Below are positions 11,290 through 21,670 of a stretch of DNA of 64,000 bases, in pieces. Made by a program: the position numbers and the translations under genes. The DNA comes from Boesenbergia rotunda (Eukaryota; Streptophyta; Magnoliopsida; Zingiberales; Zingiberaceae), in NCBI GenBank assembly GCA_024364735.1, contig JAGFNQ010000283.1:24774-88773 (forward strand). The letters are read 5' to 3'. How positions within the stretch are numbered: the stretch's first letter is position 1; the number at the start of each line of letters is the position of its first letter. The notes beneath the pieces were generated by a model. That model was not told the DNA's origin, searched no databases, and saw nothing but the letters and a program-made list of their open reading frames with translations.

Positions 11290-11915
11290 GGAACCAAAGG
11301 CAAGCCTTGAATTCCTAATCAATTAATCAAGAGATTAATTGCTCTCTCTCTCTCTCTCTACACGCCTCTCTCTCTCTAGGGCCGGTGCCCCTCTCTCTCT
11401 AGGGCCGGCTCTCTCTCCTCCCCTAGGGCCGGCGCAACTCCCAAGGTGGGCGTGAGCTTCATCCACCAAGACGACCTCGGAGAAGAAGAAGCGGATCACA
11501 TCTCCTTCCTTCTCGGAATTTAGATTCCAACTCTTGGTGGTTAGTTTCCTTTCTTCTTTCTTGATCTTCTAGTTGTGCCTTTAGAGAATCTAGTAGTTCT
11601 CGTTGGCACAAAACTCGTGACTTTGCGAAGTCATCCCGAAGAGAACTCGGCGTGGACGCGAATAGAGGCGAAGCTTCCAAGGGACGCTACGGTTGGATCT
11701 CGTCCCTTACTTCGAGTTACGCGAGGTACTTAGTAAATTAGTTTACTTTTCCGCAAAGTTTTATTTTATGATCATGTCCACACACCATAAGGTTGCATGC
11801 TTGATACGTGGTTAGAATAATTTGAGAAATTATTTTATGCTAATTCTTCCGCTGCACGTAAAAATTTAGAATTTTACGAACCCGTATCCTTGTCAACATG
11901 CACCCGGTCCCAACA

Positions 11916-12691
11916 AAAGGATCACATAATTTGCCTTGGGTGCAATCAAAAGGGGCACTACAAGGACAAGTGTCCATTGGGTAAGAAAAAGGAGGTAAAC
12001 CCTAAACTCAATTCAAATCATTTGAAAAATAACATGAGTTGTAGGGATGGAACAAAGAAGGATAAGAGGCATATAATTTGCTTCACGTGTGGTGAGCATG
12101 GATACTACCACACCAAGTGCCCAAAGAAAAGAGAAATCAAGAAATTGGCGCACTTGAAGAAATTGGAAAAGAAGAGGAGCTCAAGTCAAGGGGGAGCTTC
12201 AAAAGAAAAAGGGAAGGTAATCTCTTATTTGAAATTAAATCCAATTTCAAATTTTTATATGATTGTTAAGTATAATCATGGATTTAGATATAATGATAGG
12301 AATAGGGTTAACAAGGATAATTCTAGAAAATCATTACCCAAGGCTAGGCCAAGAAAGACCCAAACTACCATGCCTAAGGGAAGGAAGGTGGTTAATGATC
12401 AAGGCACAAATCCCAAGAAGGGGAGATATATGCCTAAGGAAGGTAGGTAGGTCTAGGAATGTCCAAGGTGGGCATGTTGACTCTAGGGTTAGAGCTCTAG
12501 AGTTGAAAAATCAAGTCTCGAGGGCAAGACTTGAAGAAATGGAGAAAACCTTAGATAGATTCACTATTGGATCTAAGGGTTTATGTATGGGGTTAAGTAG
12601 TCAAAAACCCAACAACGATAGATCAAGTCTAGAATACCGATCTAAGTTCTCCGATGCCAATGGAAAGAAATATGCTAGGGTAGCATATAAC
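11916..12691 (+). pseudogene. Element L: gag C-terminal remnant of a Sirevirus-like copia element
   Basis: Directly after the Copia-1 LTR, the frame reads two CCHC zinc knuckles (CLGCNQKGHYKDKC and CFTCGEHGYYHTKC), a Lys-rich linker, and, after a frameshift near 12440, a coiled-coil-like segment (ELKNQVSRARLEEMEKTLDR). The same order is found in element C (31150-32160, minus) and element D (33793-34235, plus), so L belongs to that gag-only family. It would be an RNA-binding capsid protein. The left end was lost to the Copia-1 insertion and the right end to LTR fragment H at 12692. An upstream ATG at 11890 lies in the Copia-1 LTR and is not its start. Confidence 0.8.
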
Positions 12692-13064
12692 TGTAGGATC
12701 AGTGACGTCGATAGAGGGAGGGTGAATATCAATCGTGAAAATCTTCTCGCGAAAAGCTTTAGATTGTTCTAGACTTAGAGCATTAGTGCAGCGGCAAAGT
12801 AAAACATAAAACTAAGAGAACACAGCAGACATGCGGGATTTATTTATTTGGTTCCCGACCCCCCTGGGTCAGTACGTCCAAGGTCTATGTACTCGGTGTG
12901 AATCCACTATTGGTCTCCTTTCTAAAATTTTCGGAGGCAGAGAAAACCCGTCTTACAGTTGATAATTACAATGAAAAAGATATGAAATTAAGTGCTGAAT
13001 AATAAAAGGCAAACCAACAATTTGGGTCGAAGCCTCGACCGAACTGGACCTTCGAAGTGTCGCG
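12692..13064 (-). repeat. LTR fragment H (3' terminal part, minus orientation)
   Basis: Begins TGTAGGATC, the reverse complement of an LTR end, followed by the AGGGAGGGTGAAT tract that in other elements here marks the LTR 3' end (CACCCCC...CTCTA). It contains the near-palindrome GGTCGAAGCCTCGACC near 13024. It is truncated at 13064 by the SIRE-A LTR. It may belong to the same family as fragment E. Confidence 0.6.
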
Positions 13065-13164
13065 TGTTGATACAATCTGACCCTGATTGTTGTTTTGGTG
13101 TTGACACCGATTTTAGTTTAGGTTGATGAGATGATTATGATTAAGTCTTGGTCGTGGACTAGGA

Positions 13165-13515
13165 ATACCTAGTGGGACTAGGTTGGATAAAATCCTAACT
13201 TGGAGGGTTAGGTGTGGAAAAGTCCTAGCTTGGAGGGCTAGGTGGATAAAATCCTAACTTGGAGGGTTAGGTGTGGAAAAGTCCTAGCTTGGAGGGCTAA
13301 GTGGATAAAATCCTAACTTGGAGGGTTATGTGTGGAAAAGTCCTAGCTTGGAGGGCTAGGTGGATAAAATCCTAACTTGGAGGGTTAGGTGTGGAAAAGT
13401 CCAAGCTTGGAGGGCTAGGTGGATGAAATCCTAACTTGGAGGGTTAGGTGTGGAAAAGTCCTAGCTTAGAGGGCTAGGTGTGGAAATTCCTAACTCGGAG
13501 GGTTAGGTGATTGGA
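13165..13515 (+). repeat. 59-bp tandem array made of two hairpin half-units
   Basis: Units start at 13194, 13253, 13312, 13371 and 13430 (period 59). Each unit is two hairpins with the constant loop TTGGAGG: CCTAAC/GTTAGG and CCTAGC/GCTAGG. The arms differ between the half-units but remain complementary. A related CCTAGT/ACTAGG stem precedes the array. Confidence 0.85.
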
Positions 13516-13689
13516 AATCCCGATGAGTGAAGCTGGGTCCTGGTGAGTGAAGCCAGGTTGACTGAAGTATCGGTGAGTGAAGCTGGGCACGGAGTCTTGG
13601 TCCGAGGGACTGAGCACGAGTTAGGGGAGGCTGGGAGCCAATTCTCTTGACTTAGAGTGGGGTTGGCCTTGCCTAGATCGGTCTGGTGG

Positions 13690-14300
13690 CCGATCAGGGA
13701 AGTTGGCACAGTGTTCCCTCGTGGATCGGTCTGGTGACCGATCCAGCAATGACTGATCGGTCTGGTGACCGATAAGGGAGCACACAGTGACCTTGTTGGG
13801 CTACTGATCGACTCCTGATCGGTCTGGTGACCGATCAGGGAGCATGTAGTTTCCTTACTGCTCGGCTCCTGATCGGTCTGGTGACCGATCAGGGAGCATA
13901 CAGTGGGTTTTGGGAACCTTACTGCTTGGCTCCTGATCGGTCTGGTGACCGATCAGAGATACTGTTCGGATCGTTCTGGTGAACAATCAAGTGTCGCGAG
14001 TTCCTCACTATGACTGATCAGGATGGAGCCTGATCGGTCTGAGCATGCCATGATTGGTCTGGTGACCGATCAAGATGGTTGGACTGTGAAACTGGGAAAT
14101 CACCCTGCAAAGGGGAGGATCAGTCTGGTGACCGATCTACAACTTGGGATCGGTCTGGTGATCGGTCCCGGAGAAGTCGCGATCTCTGATTATCCGTTGG
14201 GGACCGATCAGGATAGAGCCTGATCGGTCTGAACCCAGCCTGATCGGTCTGGTGACCGATCAGCAGTCACTCTGATCGGTCCGGTGACCAATCAGTAGCT
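13690..14300. promoter_or_regulatory. Field of GATCGGTC-N4-GACCGATC dyads in SIRE-A U3
   Basis: About a dozen copies of arms GATCGGTC and GACCGATC around a TGGT loop, for example at 13723-13744, 13815-13838, 13869-13892 and 13933-13956. One copy (13969-13988) has GATCGTTC arms with a decayed partner. The dyads sit upstream of the AT-rich box. Sireviruses are known for conserved palindromes in LTRs; the specific role here is inferred (binding site for a dimeric protein or a structured DNA/RNA). Confidence 0.75.
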
Positions 14301-15302
14301 GGCAGCTTTAATTCAAAAACGTTGTCAGAGTTCTGATTGCGTCTATTTGTCTGCTGATTTGCTACTGATACTCCACTGATATGTTCTGATGCTTTGATCC
14401 TCTGTTGATTTGCTGTTCTAATAAGCTGCTAAGTGTGCAGATGATAGGGATGAGTTCAAACACTCAAGGAGAGTTAATGAGAGTCTTTCCTTGGAGCAGG
14501 TTTGTCCGTTTTCCATCTCAGGTTGCAACGGATGCTGGCACTGCTGGAGCTGCTGACTGGGGCTTGGCTGAGGGAAGCTCAGGGAGTCCAGGAGAGCTTA
14601 GTGGTAGGTGGGCAGTTGCAGCTGAGTAGCTGGTAACTGCAGTAGAGTGTCTAGTGGCTGGCGATGTGAGCTGGAGAAGCCAGATGCTTAAGACAGCTTT
14701 GAGCTACACACACTTAAGAGTTCTTGCGACATGTCTTGTTCTGCTCAAGCGACAACTCTGATCTGTTGAGCACTACTATGAATCTTGAGCAACCTTGTGT
14801 TACTTGAGCACTTGGGAAGAAGAAACAAGAAGCTTGGTGAGTCCATCAGCAAGAAGACAAGAAGAAGGGAGTTCTTGCGTGAGATCTGTGCTGAGTGGAG
14901 CTCGGTGAGAAGTTTGCTTGTGTTCTTGCGGTTCTAAGTGTTCAGTAAGGCTTCTTCTTGTGTTTCCTGTACTTAATACTTTATTCATCTTGAAACGCTA
15001 TGGAGAGGTTACTCCACCGAGAAGGAGGTTGCTTTCTATCCGAATTTTTCGGGGCTTGATCTGCCGACGATTAAGGGATCACCCACCTTAAGGGCACGCC
15101 AAGGAGTAGGGGCAAGTTATCACCGAACCTTGTAAATCCTCTTGTTAGCGTTTTTGTTTGTCTTTCATTTCTGCATTTTGTTTTTGCTGTCTTGCTTCCA
15201 CTGTGCTACTAACATTCAAGTGCAGAAGTGTAAAAGAGAAAGAAGTTTTGTGTCTGGCTACATTCACCCCCCCCCCTCTCTAGCCATCCAAGTTCCAACA
15301 AG

Positions 15303-15314
15303 TGGTATCAGAGC
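15303..15314 (+). other. Primer binding site of SIRE-A
   Basis: TGGTATCAGAGC, complementary to the 3' end of initiator tRNA-Met, lies two bases after the LTR. Confidence 0.9.
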
Positions 15315-15358
15315 TTGGGGCTCTGTTTAAGTAGATTAACAACCGAGAGTCAACTACA

Positions 15359-16973
15359 ATGGCATTGAGAGAGGGTTTTAGTATCACTCGACCTCCCTTC
15401 TTCGATGGAGCAGATTTTCAATATTGGAGATTGAAGATGGAGTATTATCTAAAGATGGACATTAACATATGGTTCGCTGTGAAGGAAGGTTTTTCCCCTC
15501 CAAAGGATGATGAAGGAAAAGAATTGGAATCTTGGCGTTGGACTGCTGAGCAAACCCGGAAAAGTGAAGCCGACGCGAAGGCGGTGGTGACTTTGCAATG
15601 TGGGATGAACAAGGATCAACTCATCAAGGTTGGTCCCTTTACAAGTGCAAAGGATTTGTGGAATAAACTCATTGAACTCCATGAGGGAACTCGAGACTCG
15701 AGAATCACCAAGAGGGATTTGTTCCTCAACCAACACCAAAACCTCTCCATGAAGGAGAGTGAAACGGTAAGCGAGCTTCATAGTAGATTCAAGGAAGTCC
15801 TCAACGGTCTTCATTATATTGACGAAAAGGTCGAGAACCGCGACCTTGTAAGGTATGTGCTAAAAGCTTTCCCAAGGAATGCTTTGTGGTCATCCATGGT
15901 GGATGCCTATAAAGTTTCCAAGGATTTATCAATTGTAAAACTTGATGACTTATTTTGTGAAATGGAGCTACATGAGATGGCTAACAAAAGCCCCAAGGGG
16001 AAGGGGATTGCCTTAGTTGCAGGGGAAAAGACCAACAAGAAGAAGAAGGAGAAGGAGAAGGAGAAGAAGAAGGAGAAGGAAGTCTCTTCATCTTTATCCT
16101 CATCCGAGTCCGATTCCGAGGAGGATGGCAGTGGGTCTTCTTCCTCCGAGATGACAAATTTTGTAAGAAGGATGATGAGGAAGAGTCGGCGCTTCAAGGG
16201 TAAAGGTAACCCTAGTGAAGTTAAGATTGATAAATCTAATATTACTTGCTATGAGTGTAGTAAGAAAGGACACTTTAAGAAGGACTACCCAAAGCTCAAG
16301 AAAAAGGAGGATAAATCCAAAAAGAAGAAGAAGGCCTTAAAGGCCAGATGGGATGAATGAATCCTCCTCAAGTTCATCCGAAGAGGAGAAGGATGAGAAG
16401 AGCACACACCATGTGGCACTCATGGCCCTTGAAGATCAAGAGAGCAGTGATGAATCGAGTGACTCATCAAACCCGGCTTCATCATCTTTGGATGATGAAG
16501 AGGTAATCACTCCCGAACTAGATAAATGCTATAGGACCATTGCATGTTTAACCAATTTGTTGAAAAAGTCAAAAAATAAAGTTAAGTCATTGAAAATTGA
16601 GGTTGAACCATTGAAATCCTCTAAGGATGAGGATATTGATGATTTACATTTAGAAATGTTAGAGGATGAAAAAAAATCTTTGAAGAGTGAAGTTGAGAGA
16701 CTCAAGAATGTTCTTGAGAAATTCTCAACTAGCTCAAAGACTCTAGACATGATTCTAAATGCACAAAGGGATGTCTACAATAGGGCCGGTATTGGTTACC
16801 TACCCAAAGAACCATCATTTGTGTCCTTAATGTCTAGGACTGATGTTAGACAATTTAAGACCCCTAGGACTCAATGGAAAATAGTCAAGGCATGGGTGTC
16901 TAAATCTTGCTTAGTAGGTGCTTTAGGTCCCAAGATTTGGGTACCTAAATCTTCTATTTTTCGAATTGTGTAG
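15359..16973 (+). pseudogene. SIRE-A gag
   Basis: Starts at the ATG at 15359 (MALREGFS), which is shared with SIRE-G. Residues 1-210 are a UBN2/DUF4219 gag (YWRLKMEYYL, LWNKLIELHEG), followed by Lys-rich and Ser/Glu-rich stretches. The zinc knuckle reads CYECSKKGHFKKDY: the last Cys is Tyr here but Cys in SIRE-G, so zinc binding is lost. At about 16350 a 4-bp ATGA duplication shifts the frame; SIRE-G lacks it. The second half is acidic with a coiled-coil-like segment (SLKSEVERLKNVLEKF). A TAG at 16971-16973 separates it from protease; the same TAG is present in SIRE-G, so it may be original rather than decay. Confidence 0.85.
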
Positions 16974-19900
16974 GTTATGATTGAGGGGGAGCATTTATCA
17001 ACTTGGTTCATTGATAGTGGGTGCTCCAAACACATGATCGGTGATAGAACCTTATTCACTACATTTCAAAGAAAAAGTAGAGGTAATGTTTCCTTTGGTA
17101 ACAATGGTAGTCTTAAAGTTACAGGAATAGGAGACATTCAAATATCTGAATGTCTTAGGATCAAGAATGTCCTTCTAGTCAAGGGGATGACATTTAATCT
17201 CCTAAGTGTCAATCAATTGTGTGATGCGGGTTACAAAATTGACTTTAAATCAAGTCAATGTCTAGTTAGACAACATGACACATTTGACACGGTACTAGTA
17301 GGCACAAGAGTAGATAATATTTATCAAGTTTCATTTAAAAGTGCTACTAATACTTTTGGTATGTGTTTCATGTCAAAAGAAGATGAGTCTAACCTTTGGC
17401 ACCGGAGACTAGCACATGTGAACATGAAGAATATCTGAAAATTGGCCAACAAGGGATTAGTACGTGGCTTACCGAGCATCAAGTATGAAAAGGACAAACT
17501 TTGTGATGCATGTCAAATGGGTAAGCAAACAAAATCTGCACATAAAGGTAAAAGCACTGTAAGTACTTCTACCGTATTGGATTTACTTCACATGGACTTG
17601 ATTGATTGTAGTGCAATCATATCCTTGAATGGTAGTAGATATTGTTTGGTTATCATTGATGATTTTACTAGATATACATGGACCTATTTTCTAAAGTATA
17701 AGGATCAAATTTTAGATGTGTTTATTTCATTTTGTAGAAGAGTTGAAAATGAAAAATCATCAACCATTAAAACAATAAGGAGTGATCATGGAGGTGAATT
17801 CCAAAATCAGAGATTCTTAGAGTTTTGTCAAGATAGAGGGTATAGGCATGAGTTCTCCACTCCTAGAACACCACAACAAAATGGTGTTGTAGAGAGAAAG
17901 ACCGAGTCCTACAAGAGGCTTCTCGAAGCATGCTCAATGAGTACTCATTACCGGGGTACTTGTGGGCCGAAGCTGTAAATACAACTTGGTACGTGCAAAA
18001 TCGAGTCCTTATTCACAAATTTCTAGGAAAGACTCCTCATGAACTTTGGTTTGGCAAACCACCTACGGTTAAACATCTTAGGGTGTTTGGTTGTAAGGTG
18101 TTCATTCTAAACACCAAGGACCACCTTAGAAAGTTCATAGCAAAAGATGATGAAGGGATACTGGTCGGGTACTCCCTAGTCTGCAAAGCTTACAGAGTCT
18201 ACAACAAGAAATCTAGATTGGTTGAAGAGTCTTCTGATGTTGTCTTTGAAGAAATTCCCAAAGTAAATGATCAATCAGAAGATGATGAAGGAGCTCAATT
18301 CGAACTCAGGCAACTGGGTTTGGATGAAAGTCCAAATGTTGTTAATGGTGGTGATGAGTCTGATGACGGTGAGCCTAGACAACTTATAGATCAGCCGGAT
18401 CCTGAGGTTAATCTTGTGTCTAGTGACAACATTCAAGAAACACCACCAACACCAAGGACAACTAGGTTAGCCTCTAGTCATCCCCAAGACCAAATTGTTG
18501 GAGGCATCCATCATGAGGTTAGGACTAGATCATTCTTTAGGAATGAGGCTAATGAAGTTGCCCTAATTTTCAAAATTGAACCTAGAAAAATTGACGAGCC
18601 ATTAAATGATCCCGATTGGATCATTGTCATGCAAGATGAACTAGGTCAATTCGAAAGAAGTTAAGTTTGGGACTTAGTCCCTAGACCTAAGAATACCACC
18701 ATTATTGGAACCAAATGGGGCTTCAAAAATAAATTGAACCATAAGGGAGAAATCATAAGGAACAAGGGCCACCTAGTAGCCAAGGGCTACAGTCAGGTTG
18801 AAGGCCTTGATTACGATGAGACCTATGCTCCCGTGGCACGATTAGAATCCATCCGATTGATGCTTGCATTTGCAACACATCGTGGTTTCAAACTTTATCA
18901 AATGGATGTCAAATCGGCCTTTCTAAATGGTTTAATAAGAGAAGAGGTCTATGTCGAACAACCTCCGGGGTTTGAGAGTACCAAATTTTCAAATCATGTG
19001 TTCAAGCTCAAGAAGGCACTCTACGGCCTTAAACAAGCACCCCGAGCTTGGTATGAGCGGTTGTCGACATTTCTAATTGAAAAAGATTTTGTTAGAGGAC
19101 AAATAGACCCTACACTATTTCTACGAAGAGATTGTGACAATATATTTGTAGCCCAAGTGTATGTCGATGACATAATTTGCGGCTCAAACAATAAGGGCTA
19201 TTTGAATGAATTTATTGGACACATGGAGAGTGAATTTGAAATGAGTCTAGTGGGAGAGTTGACTTTCTTCCTTGAACTCGAAATCAAACAAACCCGAGAT
19301 GGGATCCATGTGCACCAATCAAAGTACACTCAAGAGATGCTTCGAAAATTTAACATGAGTGATTCGAAGGAAGTTACCACTCCCATGGCTACAAACACAC
19401 GTTTAGACAATGATGAGAGTGGTAAACCGATTGACCTAACTCAATATCGGAGCATGATAGGTAGTTTGCTATACCTCACAGCTAGTCGACCTGATATACT
19501 TTTTGCTGTGGGTATGTGCGCTAGGTATCAAGTTTGTACCAAGGAATCTCATTTAATTGCTGTTAAACGAATTTTGAGATACCTTAAGGGCACAATTGGA
19601 GTTGGTCTTTGGTACCCCCGTACGAGTCATTTGACTTGATTGGCTATACCGATTCTGACTATGCTAGGTGCAAGTTGGATCGGAAGAGCATAAGTGGGGG
19701 TTGCCAATTCTTAGGATCATCTTTAGTGAGTTGGTCAAGTTGGAAGCAACATTGTGTTACTCTCTCCACGACCGAGGCAGAATATATCGCCATGGGAGAG
19801 AGTGTATCACAATTGTTGTGGATGATTCATATACTAGAGGACTATGGATTGACTTACAAGGGTGTGCAGGTGTTGTGTGACAACATAAGCACAATCAACT

Positions 19901-20102
19901 TAAAAAGAATCCAGTCCACCATTCTAGGACAAAGCATATTGAAGTGCGTCACCACTTCATTAGGGATCATGTTGCTAGAGGAGATATTGTACTCTCACAT
20001 GTAGAGTCCAAATCGAACCTAGCGGACATTTTCACTAAATCACTCCCCGAGAATGAATTTAGTTTCTTAAGAAGGGAGTTGGGAATGTGTCGTGCTTCAT
20101 AG
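16974..20102 (+). pseudogene. SIRE-A pol: protease, integrase, RT, RNase H
   Basis: Order seen: protease (WFIDSGCSKHM near 17010), integrase zinc region (LWHRRLAHV, then CDACQMGK) and core (HMDLIDC, RSDHGGEFQ, PQQNGVVERK), then RT (GYSQVEGLDYDETYAPVAR, YVDDIICGS near 19160) and RNase H (YTDSDYARC, STTEAEYIAMG, CDNISTINL). Lesions: TGA at 17436 (CGA in SIRE-G), a frameshift near 17930, TAA at 18662 (CAA in SIRE-I), frameshifts near 19625 and 19905. The stop is at 20100-20102 (...LGMCRAS). The product would be the replication polyprotein of a Sirevirus. No part looks functional. Confidence 0.9.
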
Positions 20103-20624
20103 AATTAAGAGCATTTAAACCCCTTCATGATCAATTCAAATTGTTGGGAACAATTGGGTAACTTGGGGACATCTTACATAAACTATAAGGGTCAACAAAA
20201 CGTTTTTGTTTGCTAGAAATGGGGTGACATGCTAGGATCAACTTAATTTCTCAAAATGTCAATGCATCCCTTGAGAAATTAGGTTGACGAGATAATAATC
20301 ACTACGGTGACCAAGTATGGGGAAAACCAATGCATAACATATGTGTACTTGGCTCCATGATCATACTTGGACATTCCAATCAAGGAAACTTGATTGAAGA
20401 CATTATGTTGATACAAACTTGGTTGAAAATTGATTGCATGGTTGTGATTGAGTTTGACTCCACTTGGGTGGAGCAAATTGATTGTTAAACTCATAAGGAC
20501 CTTTGATCTTTGTTAAAGGATCAATTATAGACAAGGGATCGCTTCCAAGATCGATAATTTTCATCAGATCTTATCAGAAATCGATAGGCTGAAACTAAAA
20601 TTTCAGATCGTATCAGAAAAATTC
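20103..20624 (+). other. SIRE-A untranslated spacer after pol
   Basis: No coding signal. It is homologous to 62088-62360 (SIRE-I, minus strand), which fixes it as part of the Sirevirus body rather than foreign DNA. Confidence 0.7.
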
Positions 20625-20980
20625 AGGGAGCCTGATCGGTCACCGGACCGATCAGGATGATGTCTGATCGGTCCAACTGACCGGTCCAGCCAAATTGCGA
20701 TACCCCTCTACAATCTCTCTGTGTTAGCCTGGATTGGTCCCCAGACCGATCTGGCCCCCTGTGGTGATCGGTCCACAGACCGATCAGGAGGCTCACAGAA
20801 AACCTCTCGAACTTACTGTCCGCAGTTTGATCGATCAGCCGATCGATCAGGAGTTTGCCTGATCGGTCGCCCGACCGATCAGGACTAATTCAGTCCGATT
20901 AGGCCGGGGCCTGATCGGTCTGAGCGCTCCCAAATTGAACGGTGATCTGTTCGATCACATTAAATTATAGTTGGTGGACT
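20625..20980 (+). promoter_or_regulatory. Internal dyad cluster and AT-rich box before the SIRE-A 3' ORF
   Basis: The same GATCGGTC...GACCGATC dyad seen in the LTR recurs here with different loops: ACCG (20631-20656), CACA (20765-20786), AGCC with GATCGATC arms (20828-20849) and GCCC (20858-20883). An AT-rich box (ATTAAATTATAG near 20960) and a pyrimidine-rich leader follow, then the spliced 3' ORF at 21235. The arrangement mimics the LTR U3 and suggests an internal promoter; this is inference. Confidence 0.5.
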
Positions 20981-21234
20981 GATCCACCAACTTATTAACT
21001 CCTGTTTTCCCTTATCCCTAGCCCTAGCCGACCGAAACCCCTCATCTTCTTCCTCTTTCTTTTGCGCGTGAGTTCCTCTTCTCCCCGTGCATGTGAGTTC
21101 TTCTTCTTGCTGTTGGTGTGTTCAGCAACTCCTGGCTTCGAGCTTGTGATCTGGTTTTCCCTGAGCACGTTCTCTGCGTCGTTCCATTCTCTGCGAGGTT
21201 TTTCTCTCGACTTGAGATGTGTTCTTCCGAAATC

Positions 21235-21670
21235 ATGGCCCCTAAGTAAGTATTTGTGTTTTGATTACTTCATTCGTCACGATTTTTGGAAGCTAACCAT
21301 CTTATTTTATCTTGTGATGTGTATGCCATTACCATGACCTTCTTTGCCATGACCCCTCAATTTACTGATTAAACCTAATTTTTTTGTGTCCTTGATTGAA
21401 TGATCAATCTTGTGTGGTTTACTTTGGGTTATACCGTGACCTTATCATGACCTTACCCTACTGATTAAACCAAATTCTATGTCTTGATCGTGTGACCATT
21501 ATTTTGATTAACTTGCACTCTTATTCCATCATTTAGAAAATCCACTAAGGGCAAGGAACCTGCTGAAGGGTCCAAGGGCAAAGGCCCTTCATCATCTGCC
21601 CCTTCTCGAAGGCCTCAGCCTTCTTCGAGTTCCTATTTCCCTAACGCTGCATGTGAGCAAGCATTTCATG
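21235..21670 (+). pseudogene. SIRE-A 3' ORF, spliced start, truncated by LTR B
   Basis: ATG at 21235 opens a short exon (11 bases) followed by a GTAAGT donor at 21246 and a TTTAG acceptor at 21532-21536. Joining them reads MAPKKSTKGKEPAEG, then a Ser-rich tract, then SYFPNAACEQAFH, at which point LTR B interrupts. The position after pol is where Sireviruses carry an extra, env-like ORF. A basic/Ser-rich start followed by an F-x-N-A-x-x-E-like motif resembles, from memory, plant-retroelement proteins annotated as 'putative plant transposon protein'. Element C has a better preserved relative (29100-30361). Function unknown. The intron is predicted from splice signals only. Confidence 0.55.

Larger units (their letters stand above)
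1..11915 (+). mobile_element. Copia-1: Ty1/copia LTR retrotransposon, 5' LTR off window
   Basis: Ty1/copia order is visible on the plus strand: gag with CCHC knuckle, protease, integrase, RT, RNase H, PPT and 3' LTR. The body is split by a CACTA transposon at 2774-7627. The 3' LTR ends in ...CCCAACA at 11915, where it meets a gag remnant of another element, so Copia-1 inserted into element L. A second copy of the same family (Copia-2) lies on the minus strand at 47874-52247 and serves as the internal reference for boundaries and lesions. Lesions are one frameshift near 2020, the CACTA insertion, a TAG at 8116 where Copia-2 has TGG, and a 1-bp deletion near 9607 that changes the C-terminus. 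The lineage within Ty1/copia was not assigned with confidence. Confidence 0.9.
9656..11915 (+). repeat. Copia-1 3' LTR (2260 bp)
   Basis: Begins TGTTAGTGATATGAG and ends GGTCCCAACA, giving the TG...CA ends of an LTR. The paired copy at 47874-50157 aligns along its length, which fixes both ends. It holds a GGCCGGCC dyad pair, a TATA box (11283-11289), a CT-rich tract with repeated 'AGGGCCGG' near 11380-11440, and U5 to the end. A 116-codon ORF (10199-10549) is present but looks neutral. Confidence 0.9.
13065..15300 (+). repeat. SIRE-A 5' LTR (2236 bp)
   Basis: Begins TGTTGATACAATCTG, ends CCAAGTTCCAACA, and is followed two bases later by the primer site. LTR G (36831-38951) is a close copy with the same ends. 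It holds a 59-bp hairpin array, a field of GATCGGTC dyads, an AT-rich box near 14305 (CTTTAATT) and a poly-C tract (15267-15277) near the 3' end. Confidence 0.92.
13065..21670 (+). mobile_element. SIRE-A: Sirevirus/Maximus-type Ty1-copia element, 3' truncated
   Basis: 5' LTR (13065-15300), primer site, gag, pol, a palindrome-rich spacer and the start of a 3' ORF are all on the plus strand. The element is cut at 21670 by LTR B in the opposite orientation, so no 3' LTR or PPT remains. RT and gag sequences, the large LTR and the extra 3' ORF fit the Sirevirus (Maximus/SIRE) group. The coding part has many lesions, while the non-coding dyads stay well preserved. Confidence 0.88.

Noticed and set aside
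11890..11915. ATG upstream of the L zinc knuckles
   Set aside because: It lies in the end of the Copia-1 LTR; the frame joins two different elements by chance.
13165..13515. CRISPR-like look of regularly spaced repeats
   Set aside because: Units are contiguous tandem copies without unique spacers, lie in a plant retrotransposon LTR and have no cas genes nearby.
15267..15277. Poly-C runs near LTR ends (also 24231, 36185) as structural motifs
   Set aside because: They are part of the CACCCCC...CTCTAG tract common to these LTR ends; length variation is easily sequencing or slippage noise.
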